A stretch of DNA of 64,000 nt from Desmodesmus armatus (GCA_007449985.2 VIIQ02000048.1:310001-374000), one strand, 5' to 3'. Shown: positions 31,702 to 45,047, counted from the stretch's first letter. Numbers and translations: made by a program. The notes: a model not told the origin generated them from the letters alone.

Positions 31702-34700
31702 ATGGCAGCCACAGTGCTCCTGAGCACCCCAGGCATGAGCAGCAGCACCGGCAGCAGCTTCCGCACAATGGCACGAGGACCTGGAAGAACAAGGTGAATC
31801 TGGAGACACGTACATTCAGATGCAGAAGCCTAACCCAGCAGCCATCTGACCGGATGTGCCATGATGGGGCTTCACCCCCCCCCCCCCCCCCCTCTCCGCT
31901 TTCTGTCTTGCTCATGCAAGCACACACAGTGTCTACGTGGTTTTCAGGAAAGTCTGAGATTCACATTCATCGCGTTTGTCACGAATCACAATCAGCCCGT
32001 GTGACACACCACACACACTCATGCTGACTCCCTCCCCCGCCCCCCCCCCCCCCCCCCCCCCCCCGACCAGGCCCAAAAGCGCGGGCCCCCTGCACGCCCA
32101 CAGGGGCACCCTCCCAGCAGGCAGCAGGCACGCTGGCCGTCTCAACCTCCCTCCTCATCCCCATCCGACCCTGCCAGCATCAAATTCATGCAGTTGCCAC
32201 AGCTGCAACAGCTGGTGGCACAGCAGTGCAGCAGCTTGACCCCTCCGCAGCTGGCTGCAGTGATCTTGAGGGCAGCCAAGCTGCGTCCTGCACCCAACCG
32301 CCAGCAGCGGGATGCACTCCTGCTGCCTGCCTGGGCTGCCTTGAGGACCCACCTGGCAGCATGCAGGGTGAGACTCAACACTTTTGGGGGAGTATGTTAC
32401 ATGGACCTTTTCGCCAAACAACAAAGGCATTGTCCACCAGGCCAGGTGAACCTCATAAGTTGTCTCCCCTGCGGCGGTTTGCATCGCCTACACCGGGTTG
32501 ACCAAAAAACACTTTTAGTAGTGTATGAGGCATATGGCCGTCATGCCAACCTCGTTGATGCCTTCACCATCCAGCAATGCGTACTGACAGCAGGGCCTGC
32601 TGGTGCAGCAAACAAGCCAGGCAGGAGGCACACCACAACAAAGTTGCTTGTGAGAGCCACAGCCCCGGCAGCACATGCACACTGACTGCACATGCCAGCC
32701 GGGCTCGCCACAGAAGCAGAACCCAAGAGAGGCTCAGCTGCATCGTTGACACAGCTGCACCAGTTTGATGCAAATGTGCACTGCCCCCCCCCCCCCCCCC
32801 GGGTTGTTTGCAGGCTTACGAGGTTGTGCTGGTGCTGTGGGCAGCTGCCAAGCTGGGGTGGGCAGACACAGGTGAGACCAAAATTCATGGCTGCCTTTGC
32901 TGTAAATGCAGCATTGCTTTCCACACTGCTGCATACACTGCCGACCAATACATGGACTGCCCAGCAAGGCGCTGTGACTGTTCAAGCCTTACCGTCTTCT
33001 GCCCCAGCACTATAACTACGGTGCCAGCCTTGCTGCCACTATCGCTGTTCTATTGCTCAACACGCTGATATTACTTCTCTTCATGCAACTGTCGGGGGTG
33101 CAGATTTGTATACCTCTACCCTCCAGCACCTGCTGGCCCCTGAGGTGCTGACCGCCCTGCAGCCCCGCAACCTGTCCAACTTGGTGTATGCAGTGGCAGC
33201 AGCACCAGCAGCAGTGGCACACCAGCATGCAGGACCAACACTGCAGGCAGTGCTGCCTGTGCTGAGGCACAACCTCCACACTGCCAATGCACAGGTGTGT
33301 GCTGGGTACCTGGGGAGGGGTGATGTGCAGCAGCTGGCCTGTATGAAGGGGGAACATGGGTTGGGCATGTCATGACCTAAGGTTACCAGGCACATAGGGA
33401 ATGCAATGCCTGGGTCACCAGCAGCCAGCAAAGTGGAGATTTTCCAGCAGCACCTTGGCAGTGCTTGGGCTTGCTGCAAAGGTGTGCGCTCTTTCATGAT
33501 GTCTTGACCCAACTCAATTCCCCATGCAAGGGCTGTATGCAGCGTACCCTTGACATTGAAACCCTGCCACAACTCCGCCCCGGTGGATGCTTGCAGGACT
33601 TGGCCAACGTGTTCTGGGCGCTGGGCACCTTTGGGTCGTCCATGCTGGGGCCCTGGCTGAGTGATCAGGAGCTTCAGGAGCTGCTGCAGGGGCTGCTGCT
33701 GCACACACAGCGCCAGCTGGACACTGTGACACCCCAGGTGTGTTTTCATTGTCTGGCTGCAACCCCCAGCCATTGTAGCAATTTGGCTTAGGAGCTGGCT
33801 GTGGATTCTCTCAACACTGCCTTGCTGCTAGTGTGTGCTTGGCTGGCATGCTTCAGGAAATGCTGCTTCTGCCAGTGTGGTTGGTGACAGGAGGACAGCG
33901 GTCCTCCTGTGTCTTCCTGGTGCCGTGCAACTGCCAACTGGACCTGTCACATCTGCACAGCTGCATTCTGAGCCTGCTTGCACTATGTTCAGCCATAGTG
34001 CTGACACAGAGCTTCACATCTGGGTCCTGGTAACCATTACCAGGCACACACATGAGTGTCTTTGGTGATACCCGTAGCACATGCTCACCTGTATGCCATG
34101 CATCTGTGTTGTAATGCAGGGGGTGTCCAATACGCTGTGGGCGCTAGCGAGGCTGGGTCACCCTGTCCCTCAGCCTGTGCTGCTGGCCCTCATCCAGCAG
34201 CTGCTGTCAGCTGCAGCCAGGGCCTCACCACACGACGCTGCAAGCAGCTTGTGGGGCTTGGCTACACTCTGGCAGCAGCAGCAGCAGCAGTCAGGGTATC
34301 AGCCGCAGCCGCCGCCGCAGCAGCAGCAGCGGCGCCCGCATCTGCGGCAACATCAGCAGCAGAAGGTTGACGAGGAAGCACCTATAATGTCGCAGCAGCA
34401 TTCTGAGCAGCAGGGAGCGGATGGGCTGCAGCAGCAGCCGGTTAGCCCAGAGCTGCAGCAGTGTGTGCTGCAGCTGCTGGCTATTGTTGGCTCAGGCTCC
34501 TCTGCTGCTGCTGCTGCTGGTGCTGCTGCCTCCAGCTGCCACAGCCTGGCTCTAGCTGTGTGGGCAGCTGCTAAGATGGGTGTGGAGGTCCCACACAGCC
34601 AGCTGCAGCAGCTGCTGGCGCTGTGTGTGCAGCACAGCAGTGCTGCCAGCGCTCAAGACATCGCCAACATCCTTTGGGCGGCTGCCACCATGCACGCACA

Positions 34701-37700
34701 GCGCCAGCAGCAGCAAGGGTGGGCGGTGCCTCTGCAGCAGCACCAAGCAGACACACTCTTAGCTGCAGCCGCAGCCGCTGCTGGTGCTGCTGCTGCTGCT
34801 GCTGGTGCCCCCGAGCCTCAGGCTATCGCCAACACGCTGTGGGCTACAGCAAAGTTGGGGCTGCAGGTCCCTGTGGCCACACTGAAGGGGCTGGTGAAGC
34901 CATTCACTGGCTGTGCACTGGCAGGCACTGCCTCCACTCAGGAGATTGCCAACGTGCTGTTGGCCCTGGCAACCCTACAGGCAGGCACTGCTGGTGTATC
35001 ACCTCAAGTACAACCACTACAGCAGCAACCGCTGCAGCCAAGCTTGCAGCAGCAGCAGCAGCAGCAGCAGCAAGGAATGTCAGAGCCGATTCCTGCCAGG
35101 GTTGTCCAGGTGCTGATTAGTGCCTTGATGCAGCAGCTGCAGGACAGTTCACCCCAGGAGGTGTGCAACACCCTGTGGGCCGCTGCTAAGCTCCAGTACA
35201 GTGTAGACCCCTGGGACATACAGCAGCTGGTGGACCATACCATGGGCCAGCAGGTCAGCACTGTCCCAGCGAGGGGTAGGGAAGGCCGCCAAGGGACAGG
35301 GAACATCCCTCCTGCTGAACAACCGCTACCGCTGCAGCAGCAGCAGCAGCAGCAGCAGCGGCAGCAGCGGCGGCTGACGCAGTCAGAGGCGGCCAACTTG
35401 CTGTGGTCACTGGCCTCACTTCAGCAGCTGCAGAAGCAGCAGCAGCAGCGGGTTGGTGAGGTGGCACTTCCTGTGCCGCTGCCTCAGCTGCAGGTGCTGC
35501 TGTCGCTGGTGTGGGGCCAGGGTAGCCTGGATACTGCTGGGGAGCAGCAGCTGGCGAATAGCTTGTGGGCAGCTGCGGCGTTTGAGCCGTGTGTGTTGCC
35601 AGAGGGGCTGCTGAGCAAGGCCACACTGACCGCCCTGGCTGGAAGGGTGGAGGGCATGGGGCTACAGGTGAGAGGGAGGGAGCGGGGTGGGGGTGGTGAC
35701 TTGGCGTACCAAGAGCCGGAGAAGGGTGGCCCTGACCCAATCAAGGACTGGTGACAGTTGGATAGTGGTCAGTTAGAAGCCAGCCAGCTGCGAGAGGGGT
35801 TGCCAAGCACACATACCTCCAACAGGGTGGGAGGTATGAGGCATGGGGGTGCAGGCAAGATGGGGAGGGCGGCATATGGGGGTACTTGCAGTGCTGTTGC
35901 AGCATAGGGTTTGTTGGTTCTGACATCTCTACCAAACTGCGGCTGTCCCAACCTGCAACATCGCTTGATTGGATTACTCTGCTCTGCAACAGACAGCTTG
36001 CAGGGCCCCTGCCGGGCCTGATATAAAAACAATTGCTGCTTGTTGCTCCACCCGCTGCAGGCCGTGTCCAACCTTGCGTATGCCTTGGGCCAGTTGGGTG
36101 CTGTTGAGGCTGTACCGGTGCTGGTGCTGCTGCTGCAGCGGGGCCTGCTGCTCATACAGCAGGCAACAGGCAGCTCATCACTCCCACAGCAGCCTGCTGC
36201 TGCTGCTGCTAAGCAGAGCTGGCCCCAGTCACAGCGCATTCGAAAGCAGGCAGGAGAGACCATGCAGGCGGCCAGCACCAACAGCAGACACAGCAGCAGT
36301 CTCAACCACGGCCAGAGCAGTAGCAGCAAATATGGTGGGGCTCTTGGGCCTGTTGATGACTGGGCCATACCAAGCAGCAGCAGCAGCAGCAGGGTGCCTC
36401 AAGTTGTGTGCAACCTGTGTTGGTCTGCTGCGGCGCTGGGTTTGAGGGGACAGCAGCAGCTGCTGGGGGACTTAGTTGCTGCTGTGGCAGGCCGCCGCTG
36501 GAGTGAGGTCACACCCATAGGGGCTAGCCAGCTGTACATGCTGCACATGGCTTTGCAACTGGAGCAGCAGCAGGAACAGCAGCAGCAGCAGCAGCAGCAG
36601 CGGAAGCTACCAGTCAGGCTCAGCAAGCAGCGCCAGCAGGATGCACTTGCTGGTGCAGCTACAGCACCAGGCCTGGCTGGCTGTTTGAGCCCCCAACAGC
36701 TAGATCAATGCAGAGCCGCATGGCTCAGCTGCGGCAGCAACCCTCAAGACAACAGGGAGCCCGCTGCACCTGACAGCATGCCTGCCGCCCCACCATCAGC
36801 ACCGACAGCAACGCCAGCAGCAGCAGCAGCTGTAGGATCTGCTGCGCCTGGCTTTGGCCTCCAGCGCAAGGTGTTTTTGGCAGCCAGGCAGCTGCAAGGC
36901 CTTGCGGCCTCACCCCGATACGAAGCCCCTACCTCAGACGGCCTCTTCAGCATTGACATTGCAGCACAGACAGCATCTGGGGTGCAGCTGGCCATAGAAG
37001 TTGACGGCCCCAGTCACTTCAGGTTACCTGATATGGCTCTTACTGGGACAACCCTGTTCAGGAACAGTCAGCTGGTAGCACGGGGCTATGTGGTGGTGTC
37101 TGTGCCATACACGGGGTGGAATGCGGCTGTGGCAGCACAGCGCCAGCAGCAGGGGCAGTCGCAGGGGCATGGCCAGCAGCTGCAGGGGCCACAGCAGCAA
37201 AGGCGGGGAGAGCGGGTGCAGCGGTCTCCACGGCCGGTGCAGCAGCAGCAGCAGCCGCTGGGGCAGGTTGTTTCGTCAGAAGGGCAGGGAGTCGCTACAG
37301 CAGAAGGGCTACTGGGTGTTGAATACCTGCAGGGCCTTGTTGGTGCTGCAGTGCTTGCTGCTGCACAGCCCAGGGCCCAGGGCCAGCCCCCACCTGTGTC
37401 CCCTCCCCCCTCTCCTGACTCATTGACCCCGCATGTGACCACGCATCCCGCTGCCCCAGCTTCAACCCAGTCTGGTGGAGACAAAGGGCAAAGGCAGGAC
37501 GCGGCCAGGGTGCTGCCTGCTCAGGGGCGGCAGAGGCAGCAGGCTGCACAAGCTGCACCCCTCAGTCCCTCTGCCGAGGGGCGGCAAGGTCAGCCAGGTG
37601 TGCAAGCTGCATCCTTGATTCTGTCTACTGAGGGCCTGCCTGCGGTGCCAGCTGTTCAGGAGGGGCTTCAAGGGGAGCCTGCTGCCGCTGACCCAGCAGC

Positions 37701-37749
37701 CAGGGGTGCACTGCGTGCAAGCAGGCGACGCAAGCGTCTCAGCAGCTGA
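31702..37749 (+). CDS. OPR-type helical-repeat protein with C-terminal RAP domain (organelle RNA-binding)
   Basis: Exons 31702-31793, 32121-32367, 32814-32871, 33104-33294, 33597-33737, 34120-35667 and 36061-37749 give 1321 residues with continuous phase. The first exon (MAATVLLSTPGMSSSTGSS) looks like an organelle transit peptide, but this start is inferred. At least nine helical repeats carry the xxANxLWAxAKLG core, for example VSNTLWALARLG, IANILWAAATM, IANTLWATAKLG, VCNTLWAAAKLQ and VSNLAYALGQLG, separated by Gln/Ala runs. A RAP domain lies near the C-terminus (FSIDIA...LAIEVDGPSHF...VSVPYTGWN). Similar algal OPR and FASTK-like proteins control maturation or translation of single chloroplast or mitochondrial transcripts. 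The target RNA cannot be told. The tail after RAP is low complexity. Confidence 0.85.
31868..32065 (+). repeat. Poly-C tracts in OPR intron 1
   Basis: Two C-runs, at about 31869-31890 and 32040-32064, lie in the first OPR intron. A third lies at 32785-32800 just before the exon starting 32814. Assembly length of such runs is unreliable. Confidence 0.85.
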
Positions 37750-39053
37750 GGGAGTTTTACACCCTGCATCATGTCTGGTCATGGCTGCTCATCCATGTTT
37801 TTGCCGACGACCTTACAATACTGCGTTCTGCTGCTCACAGCTGGCGGTGCAGCTGGCTGTATGTGTACACATGTGCTGCAGTGCTTCCCCTACGCATGTG
37901 CATATCGTAAGCAAGCTTACGAGTGTGTTCTGCTGCCAGTGTGACTGCGGTTGCAAACGTTGCTGTTGCGGTTGTTTGACCACCCTTAGGTAATTTTGAA
38001 AGGGGTTGACTGTCAGATTCAACAAGTGTTCCATCTTGGATGACGATCATGCAGGTGCAGTCAGGCTCCAATTTGTTTTGATCTCTTGCAGAAAAATCTG
38101 TTGATAGCCACATGGGCACATGTTGACTGTGTCTGGAAGGTGGGGGCTTGCATCCACCACAGTTTGATGGACAAAGTGTCTCCCTGCAATGGATTCCAGT
38201 GGTGACCTTAGGCTTGCTGTGTTTTCAAGAGTAGGTCAAAACATATGTATTGTTCAAATGTGTAGGATGAAGGCAAGGGACGTGTTGAGTCTGCAATGCT
38301 GGTGTGTACCTTCATTGTTCCACTTGTGACGGTGACTGTGTGGTGTGGTCACACCGCTTGAGCATGTGAGTTAGGCCATGTCACGCAGCCATCATGCACT
38401 GCCACCCATGCATGCTTTGTCACACATTTGCCACTGGCCATCCCTGGCTTGTGCGTATGTTTGAGCTGAGTTACAACAATGCAAGAGAACCCTTGCCACA
38501 CTGACAAGAGACAAGACAACTGGACCAACCCCACACAGCAAAAGATGCCTGGGAGTAATATTGCCATGCAGATGCAAACCCCATTATAGGCGGAGCCTGA
38601 GCATGCCATGGCACAACAACTTTGGGTTGAGCCACTGGCACGGCAGCATGAACCCAAACTGCTGTACGAGCTTGGGTGTGACCACACAGTCGCAACCCAA
38701 TAGTCTCAAAAAATTAAACTACAATAACAGACATGTGACCAGACCCTGCGGATTACATCATGCATGACAAGCAACTCACAGTCACTGACTGCGGCACGCA
38801 TTCAAAAGTATAATACACATGTACATGCAGCACTGTACCTCCAAAGCGTGGCTGGATCAACAAGTCAAACCATGAGCGGCTGCTGCCACAGATGGCCCCA
38901 ACAGCATGTGTCACCAACAATGCTCAAACGACAGCCCCAGGCTTCACCCCCCACACAACCCCTGTTCCCTGCTAACACACTGACTACTCCTGACACACCG
39001 GCCGCTGCTGGTCAGAACAAGAATCAGACAGCCCTTGCTAGAACAATAGAACA
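37750..39053. other. Convergent 3' UTRs of OPR (+) and MYND-A (-), no gene seen
   Basis: Plus-strand composition is T/G-rich to about 38.35 kb and A/C-rich beyond, marking a tail-to-tail boundary. Minus-strand TGTAA motifs (TTACA on plus) lie at 38471-38475 and 38753-38757, suitable for the MYND-A transcript. Confidence 0.45.
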
Positions 39054-42000
39054 CTACCGCCTGTTCAGCAGTTGATTTAGTAAGGGCATACGCTCGTGCA
39101 TTCGCTGCGCCAACAGCTCTGGCGTGGGCCGCTTGGATGGACACTGCATCATATGCTCAGGCCAGTGCTGCCGCTGGCATGCCACAGAGCAGTACCTACA
39201 ACAACAGCAGGGGCAGCAGCAGGGGCGGCAGGGCAGAAACACAGTGTTAGCCGGTCAGTTGTTGTGCTGAAGGCTGATTCAGCAGATGCTTGGCCTGGCC
39301 CTTACACCATGCACCACTGCTACGCGAATCTCAACATGAACCGACTGGTCACCTGCTGCCATGTAACACCCTGTTCCTTGAGACCTGTCCCTGGCAACAA
39401 GCCTGCCGACCCCAGTCTACCGTCTCGTGCTCCTCACCGTGCTGCCACCGCCTCCTGTGGTGCCGCAGCCGCCCCTGCAGCACCCTGTGACCCCACACAG
39501 CCGCCACACACACAGGCCGCACCGCGCACCAGGGCAAACCCTGCACTCACACCACCCGCATTCCTGCAGCCCGGGTTGTTGCAGAAGTAGCGGTTGGGCG
39601 CAGCCGCTAATAGGTCACCACCTGCGCATTGGAGTGCGCTGCTGATAGCTTTCAGGCTCATCAAGGCCTGCCAAGCAGGACCCTCCTGCTGCAGCAGCTG
39701 CTGTTGGTGGGCAGGTGATGGCTCAAGGACGGAAGCCAGGACCTGGGGTTCACCGTGAGTAAAGGTGACCACATGAGCATGAAGACAATGCTCTAAGCGG
39801 GCGCATACCGTCATGAGGTTCAAGCGGTAGCGAGGCAATCCCTGGCTCTCAATGTTGCTGCTGCTGCTGCTGCAACTGCTGCTGCTACAACTGCTGCTGT
39901 TGCGGGTGCTGCAGCAGTAGCATTGAGGGCTTGCTGACTGCTGCATCAGAAACTCCCACCAAGCCCTGACAGCAAGAGCGGTCAGTTCCACACCCGCACC
40001 CAGCTGATTGAACGCCTCGTGCATGTCCTTCCGTTTGGCCTCGGCTGTGCTGCTGGTAGACTTCCAAGCCTGTTCTGACGTAAGGAGCCAGCCTGACAGT
40101 GGGTAGCTGTCTGGCTGCGAGAGACACAGCTCCAGCTGCTCTGCCACCTGCAGTAGACAGCGGCCCAGCAGGAACCAGCCCGCAGCCACGGCTGCTGATA
40201 GGGGCGCCGCCGTGCCTGCTGCTGCAGCGGCTGTTGCGTGCTCAACACTGGCATGCTGCATCTTGGCACACTGCAGCAGCACCGCTGGCAGGGCCGCGCC
40301 CGGCTGTCCTTGTGCTGTGCTGAGGGTGGTGAGGTGCAGCGACATGACAGCCTGCAGCACCTGCTGCACCTCAACCGCCACGTCACTGCGATTCTCATGC
40401 GCCACATTCGCCACAGCGTTGTTGCACACAAACAATGCAGCAGTCAGCATTGGCTCCCTGCCAAAGGCAGCAGCAGCAGCACCACCGTCCGTGCCAGCTA
40501 CTTTGCTGTGCTGTGACAGCAGCAGCTGCAGCCGTGAATGGCCGCGTACTGCTGCTTCCAACAGCTGCGTTACCCAGGACACTTGCTGCAGCTGCTGCGG
40601 CCGCAGTGGGGTAGGACTGGCCCTCTCCAAAGCGCGGCCGAGCGAAACCTGCAGTACAGACCCTGCCAGATCCAGGAATTGCTGCAGGGTGGCAGCCAGT
40701 TTCATTACATTCGCGATGTGCGCTGCATGTGTTGCTGAGCTGCCGCCCATATAGGCACTGCTGCCGGTGTTGCTGCTGTTGCATCCACCAGCACTGCTGC
40801 AGCCACTAGCACTGCTGCCGACAACAGCAGTGCCGGCGGCACTACTGCAGTGGATGCCCCTGCTGCCCCCACCAGCACTGCTGCTGCCGCCACTAGCCCT
40901 CCTGCCCCTGCTGCCGCTGCCGCCGCCACTGCTGCCGCTGCTGCTGCTGCCGCTGCTGCTGCTGCCGTCGCTGCTGCCAGTCACGACTTGTATCACGTGT
41001 TGTACTATGTCAGCGGAAGCCATAACCTGCTGCAGCAGCAGCGACAGCAGCCCCACAGTGGGCCAAGCGTGTGGTTTCAACAGCTGAGCACACATTGTGC
41101 AGGGCTGGCCCTCGCTGCCTTCACACCATAAAGCATCCGCCAGAGTGCCAGCGGTGAAACCGCAAGCGAGGGCAGCAGGCATGGCATCCTGACCCTTTAG
41201 CCACAGCGCTGCTGTTGCAGACGCAAGCAGCAGCAGCGGTGCACGCTCAATGCCATAAGCGACAAAGAAGCGCTGGCAAGCAGGGTCCTGCACCTCGCCC
41301 AGTCCCAGCACTGTGCTTGCTGCTTGAACAAAGTCGATACACACCGCGTCAGCCAAGCATCCCGGGCTGCTGCTGGTGCTGCTTCTGCTGGTGGTGGCTG
41401 CCGTGGCTGCTATGGTTGGGGCCAATGCAAGACAGTCCGCCGGCATCAACAGCTGGTATGGCTGGCCCTCCTGCACTTCTGAGCCAGAGCCGGAATGCTG
41501 CTGGGGTGCTGAAGCCCCTTCTGTTGCTGCAATGGCCGCTGCGATGTGCAGCAGCTGCGGCGGCGGCAGCACTTCACCCCAGCTGTCCTCAAAGTACTGC
41601 AGCCAGGACCGCACAACAGGCACTTGCGGCACCTGGGGCCGCATGGAGTGCTGCACACGGCACAGCAGCACACCCTCCGCCCTTGCAGCAGCAACGCGAG
41701 GGCCAGCACCGCAGCTGCTGCCGCCACTGCTGTTGCTGCTGCTGCTGCCATTGCTGCCGCCATTGCTGCTGCTGTGCTGTGCCGGTTGGTGGTCCTGCTG
41801 CTGCAGTTTATGCAGCACTTTCAGCTGCAGCTGGCTGCCAAAGAGGGTAGCAACCACCAACGCTGTCTGCTGCAGTGCCTGGGGCTGTTCTAGCAGCTTG
41901 GCAACCGCATCCGGCCTGGTGTTGTTGTCAACATGTGTCCTGAGGTCTGCCAGCAACAGGGAGGCAGTGTGCAGCACAGCTGCAGTGACGTCAGCAGCGG

Positions 42001-43496
42001 GAAGCTGCCGCAGCTTCGGCTGCAGCTGCTGCTGGCCCTGCTGCTGGTAGTGGTTTGCCACGACCTGGTTGCCATTGTGCAAGTGGCTGACACACTCTAT
42101 GTACTTCGCACACAGCAGCAGTGTGACTGCCGCGGCTGCCCCCGTCCCTGCTGGTGTTGCAAGGATACTGCCAGGCCATATCCTGACCAGTGCTGTCACC
42201 CAGCAGCAGGCGAGCTGTATCTCATGTAACCACAACTCTGGCAGTCTATCTGTGTGAGCTGCTGCTGCCCACCTCTGAAAGCCAGACTCCTGCATGCAGG
42301 AAGGGAAGAAGCAAGGAGACAAAGCCAGCAGAAAGTACAGCATGTTGATGTTGATGCAGTAAGTTGTAACTGATCAGTTGTGACAGCAAGCCTGCCAGTC
42401 TGGCAGTACGCACGTCAACAAGTCACATAGCGGCAGTACCCATTACCACTCAGTCAGTCACCCATGTGCTTAGCACAACAATACACACATATGGGGGCCA
42501 GCATTGCCATACGCATGGCTGGGTTTGACAGGGAACCTTGACAGTACTGATTCTTGCATGCTTGCATACATACATGCCTCCGCAGTGCTGCATTTGACTA
42601 CGTACATCGTTCGAGTCCAACTCCACATGAAGGGTATCCAGCCGCTCCAATAGATCCTGTGCGGTAAATAGCAGCTGCTCTCGCAGCCCTGACCTGCTGG
42701 CTGCCAGGGCTGCTGCTACAGCCTCGCTGCGTGCTGCTGCTGCTACTGCTGGGTCCTGGGAGGACAGCTCTGCACACAGCGGAGCCACCACCAGGCTGCA
42801 AAGCAGCAACATCAGCAGCAGGAGTGACGGGTGAATAGCGTGTGTTGATAACCAGAAGTATTGTTGAGCTGTGAAGTGGAGGCTGTTCTTGCTGTTTTTT
42901 GATCAGCACGGCTAGGGAATAGATGCTGCAGGACATGGGAGGTTGATCAAAAGAGGCCGCCCTCTTTGTAATCTGCAGCAGGGGCCCAGGAGGTGGGGTG
43001 TGGTAGGGCAAGTAGCAGATTGTGTGCCCTCAGGGACAGAGGTTCTCACGAGTTTGTTGATGCAGTACAAACTCATGGGTGCGCACATGTGTGTTGGAGA
43101 GTTGGTCACTGCTGACAGCACAGCAGGCAAACTCTGCAGAGTATGTGGCATGCGCCTAAATCTCACCATGCCTCGCAAACCTAGTGCAAGCAGTGGAGAT
43201 GCTTACCTGTTGTATTTGTCCAGAGTGGCAATTCTGGCACAGTGGTCATGGCCCGAGCTGCTCAATGCTGCTGCCACAGCTGGCAGCAGTCTGCTGAACT
43301 TGGAGCGACATTGACTGCTTGGTGTCACCGACGCCCACTTATCCCCATACAGCGCGTGAGTTAGCATGCCACATGTGCATCCCTGGTTGCAGGGGGTTGT
43401 GAGCCCCTCTGCAATGTCTTGAACCAACATGCTGTAGCGCCAGCCCGCATCAGCATGCTGTGGGAGCTGCATTGTGGGGGCTCCACTTCGCGGCAT
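39054..43496 (-). CDS. MYND zinc-finger protein, paralogue A
   Basis: Minus-strand exons 43496-43207, 42795-42606, 42289-39438 and 39195-39054 give 1157 residues in phase. Exon 1 has a Cys-containing motif and ends DKYNR. Exon 2 encodes LVVAPLCAELSSQDPAVAAA. The long exon 3 begins near LHEIQLACCWVTALVRIWPG and holds Ala/Gln/Ser/Gly runs between conserved blocks. The MYND finger is split by the last intron: CNNPGC and CGGC in exon 3, then YCSVACQRQHWPEHMMQC in exon 4. MYND fingers mediate protein-protein contact, often in chromatin or signalling proteins. No SET or other catalytic domain is seen. The exon structure and much of the sequence match genes B and C. Function is unknown; the family looks algal-specific to me. 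Confidence 0.85.
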
Positions 43497-43758
43497 TGGG
43501 GTGTATCTTGTTAGATTCAACTGAACGTGATTGATAACGACAGTAGCCTTGTGTTTGCCGTGTCCGCACACGAAGGGAAGCAGATCTCAAGATCGAAGCA
43601 GGCACCTGCATATGCTAGAGGCAGGTTCAACAAAAGAACAGCAGCTGAACGGCCCTGGCTTGGTGGACAGTAGTTTGTCAGAATCCCGAGGCACGTCATG
43701 AGGGTTTGCCAATCGCCCATTTGTGGTCCCAGCAACAACCTTGGACTGACACCAGACG

Positions 43759-43766
43759 GATGACAT
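43759..43766. repeat. 8-bp target-site duplication, left (GATGACAT)
   Basis: Repeated exactly at 45040-45047 at the other end of the element. Eight-base duplications are typical of hAT transposases. Confidence 0.85.
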
Positions 43767-43836
43767 AAGGGGGTGTTGACTCCCCTAACTCCCTGTCCCA
43801 CCCCATGTAGCAAGGGGGTAAATGGTGGGAGTTAGT
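43767..43836 (+). repeat. Left terminal inverted repeat (70 bp)
   Basis: Exact reverse complement of 44970-45039; similarity stops at the following base. Confidence 0.9.
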
Positions 43837-44969
43837 AATTCTGGTTGCACAGCTGTGTTGCACGTGGTCTGAAAGGGCCAAAGCGACATAGTGGAAATTT
43901 TAACTCCCGAAAGCTCCCAACTTCCACGATTTCCTGGCCTCAAGCCATTTTTAGCTCCCAACTCCCACCAAAATGACCCTTATCAGAGAGTTAGTGGGAG
44001 TTAGGCACCCAATCAAGGGAGTTAGCAATGGCATGTCACAAAGGTTATTTCCCGCCATTTTTTGGGGCCAGGTTCAACCAGCCATCGTCCAAACCAATGG
44101 CAAGTTCCCACACACCAAGGCATGCGGCACATTTGCTGGTGGATTTGTTGCTGCTGCTTGCTCCCGCCCGCTGTTCTTCCCCCCACAGGTTCACACAGGC
44201 TTCCTATCACACAACACACAAGAGGACCTGCACAGTCTGTCCCTGATGTACTCTGCAAATCTGCTACATGCAAGGCTATGGTGCTGGGGGCTTGTCCAGT
44301 TTGGTGGCGGACACCGTGTGAAAGGCCTGCCATGGCATCCTGTAGGGCACTGCTGTTGAAATGTGGACACTCGAGTGGTCAAAATGAACAGCAACATGTG
44401 CATGTTACAACATGATGACCCAACTATGGCCAACATTGTGGCACACACCATGTGAAGTGCGATTGCACCTTCTTGTGCTGTTGTGGGGTGTTTGTAACCT
44501 TTTATCTGTAAGGCTATTGGGGCAAAGTCAAGAACAACATGTCAACTACACAGCTATTTATCCACACAGCTGCCATCCCTACACATGTATGCAGCCAGGG
44601 CTGAGCCCTTTACGTCTTCTTACCTAGGTCTTGACTTGCGGCCTGCTCAGAATGGTCAGCTGCTGTCAGCCCACCACGTGCCACAGCCCACGGCGGAGCC
44701 TGGGGGCCCCTGGGCCCGTACAGGTGCACATCCTGTGTCTTGAGCAGCTAACTCCCCTAACTCCCTGGCTACATCCCCTAACTCCCTGTTCATGCCTTGC
44801 CACTAACTCCCACTAGCTCCTAACTTCCTTAATTTTTGGCCTTCAAGCCATTTTTAGCTCCCAACTCCCACCAAACCCCCCCTTTTTTTGAAATATTTAG
44901 GAGTTAGTGGGAGTTAGTGTGCACATAGCCCTGCGAGGCTAAGTACAATCTATCTGTCATTTTACATTC

Positions 44970-45039
44970 ACTAACTCCCACCATTTACCCCCTTGCTACA
45001 TGGGGTGGGACAGGGAGTTAGGGGAGTCAACACCCCCTT
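44970..45039 (-). repeat. Right terminal inverted repeat (70 bp)
   Basis: Exact reverse complement of 43767-43836. Confidence 0.9.
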
Positions 45040-45047
45040 GATGACAT

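Larger units (their letters stand above)
43767..45039. mobile_element. Non-autonomous hAT-like DNA transposon
   Basis: The element is 1273 bp with perfect 70-bp terminal inverted repeats beginning AAGGGGGTGTTGACTCCCC (43767-43836 and 44970-45039), flanked by GATGACAT. The interior is rich in GGAGTTAG / CTAACTCC motifs. It also has a direct repeat of about 65-70 bp near each end (about 43901-43972 and 44813-44875) containing AAGCCATTTTTAGCTCCCAA. No transposase is visible; the longest internal frame (128 residues) is unrecognisable. The 8-bp duplication suggests hAT, though 70-bp inverted repeats are long for that group. It lies 271 bases upstream of MYND-A. Confidence 0.85.

Noticed and set aside
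40395..41850. Plus-strand Leu/Ala-rich frames opposite MYND-A
   Set aside because: Shadow translations of CAG/CTG repeats in the real minus-strand exon.
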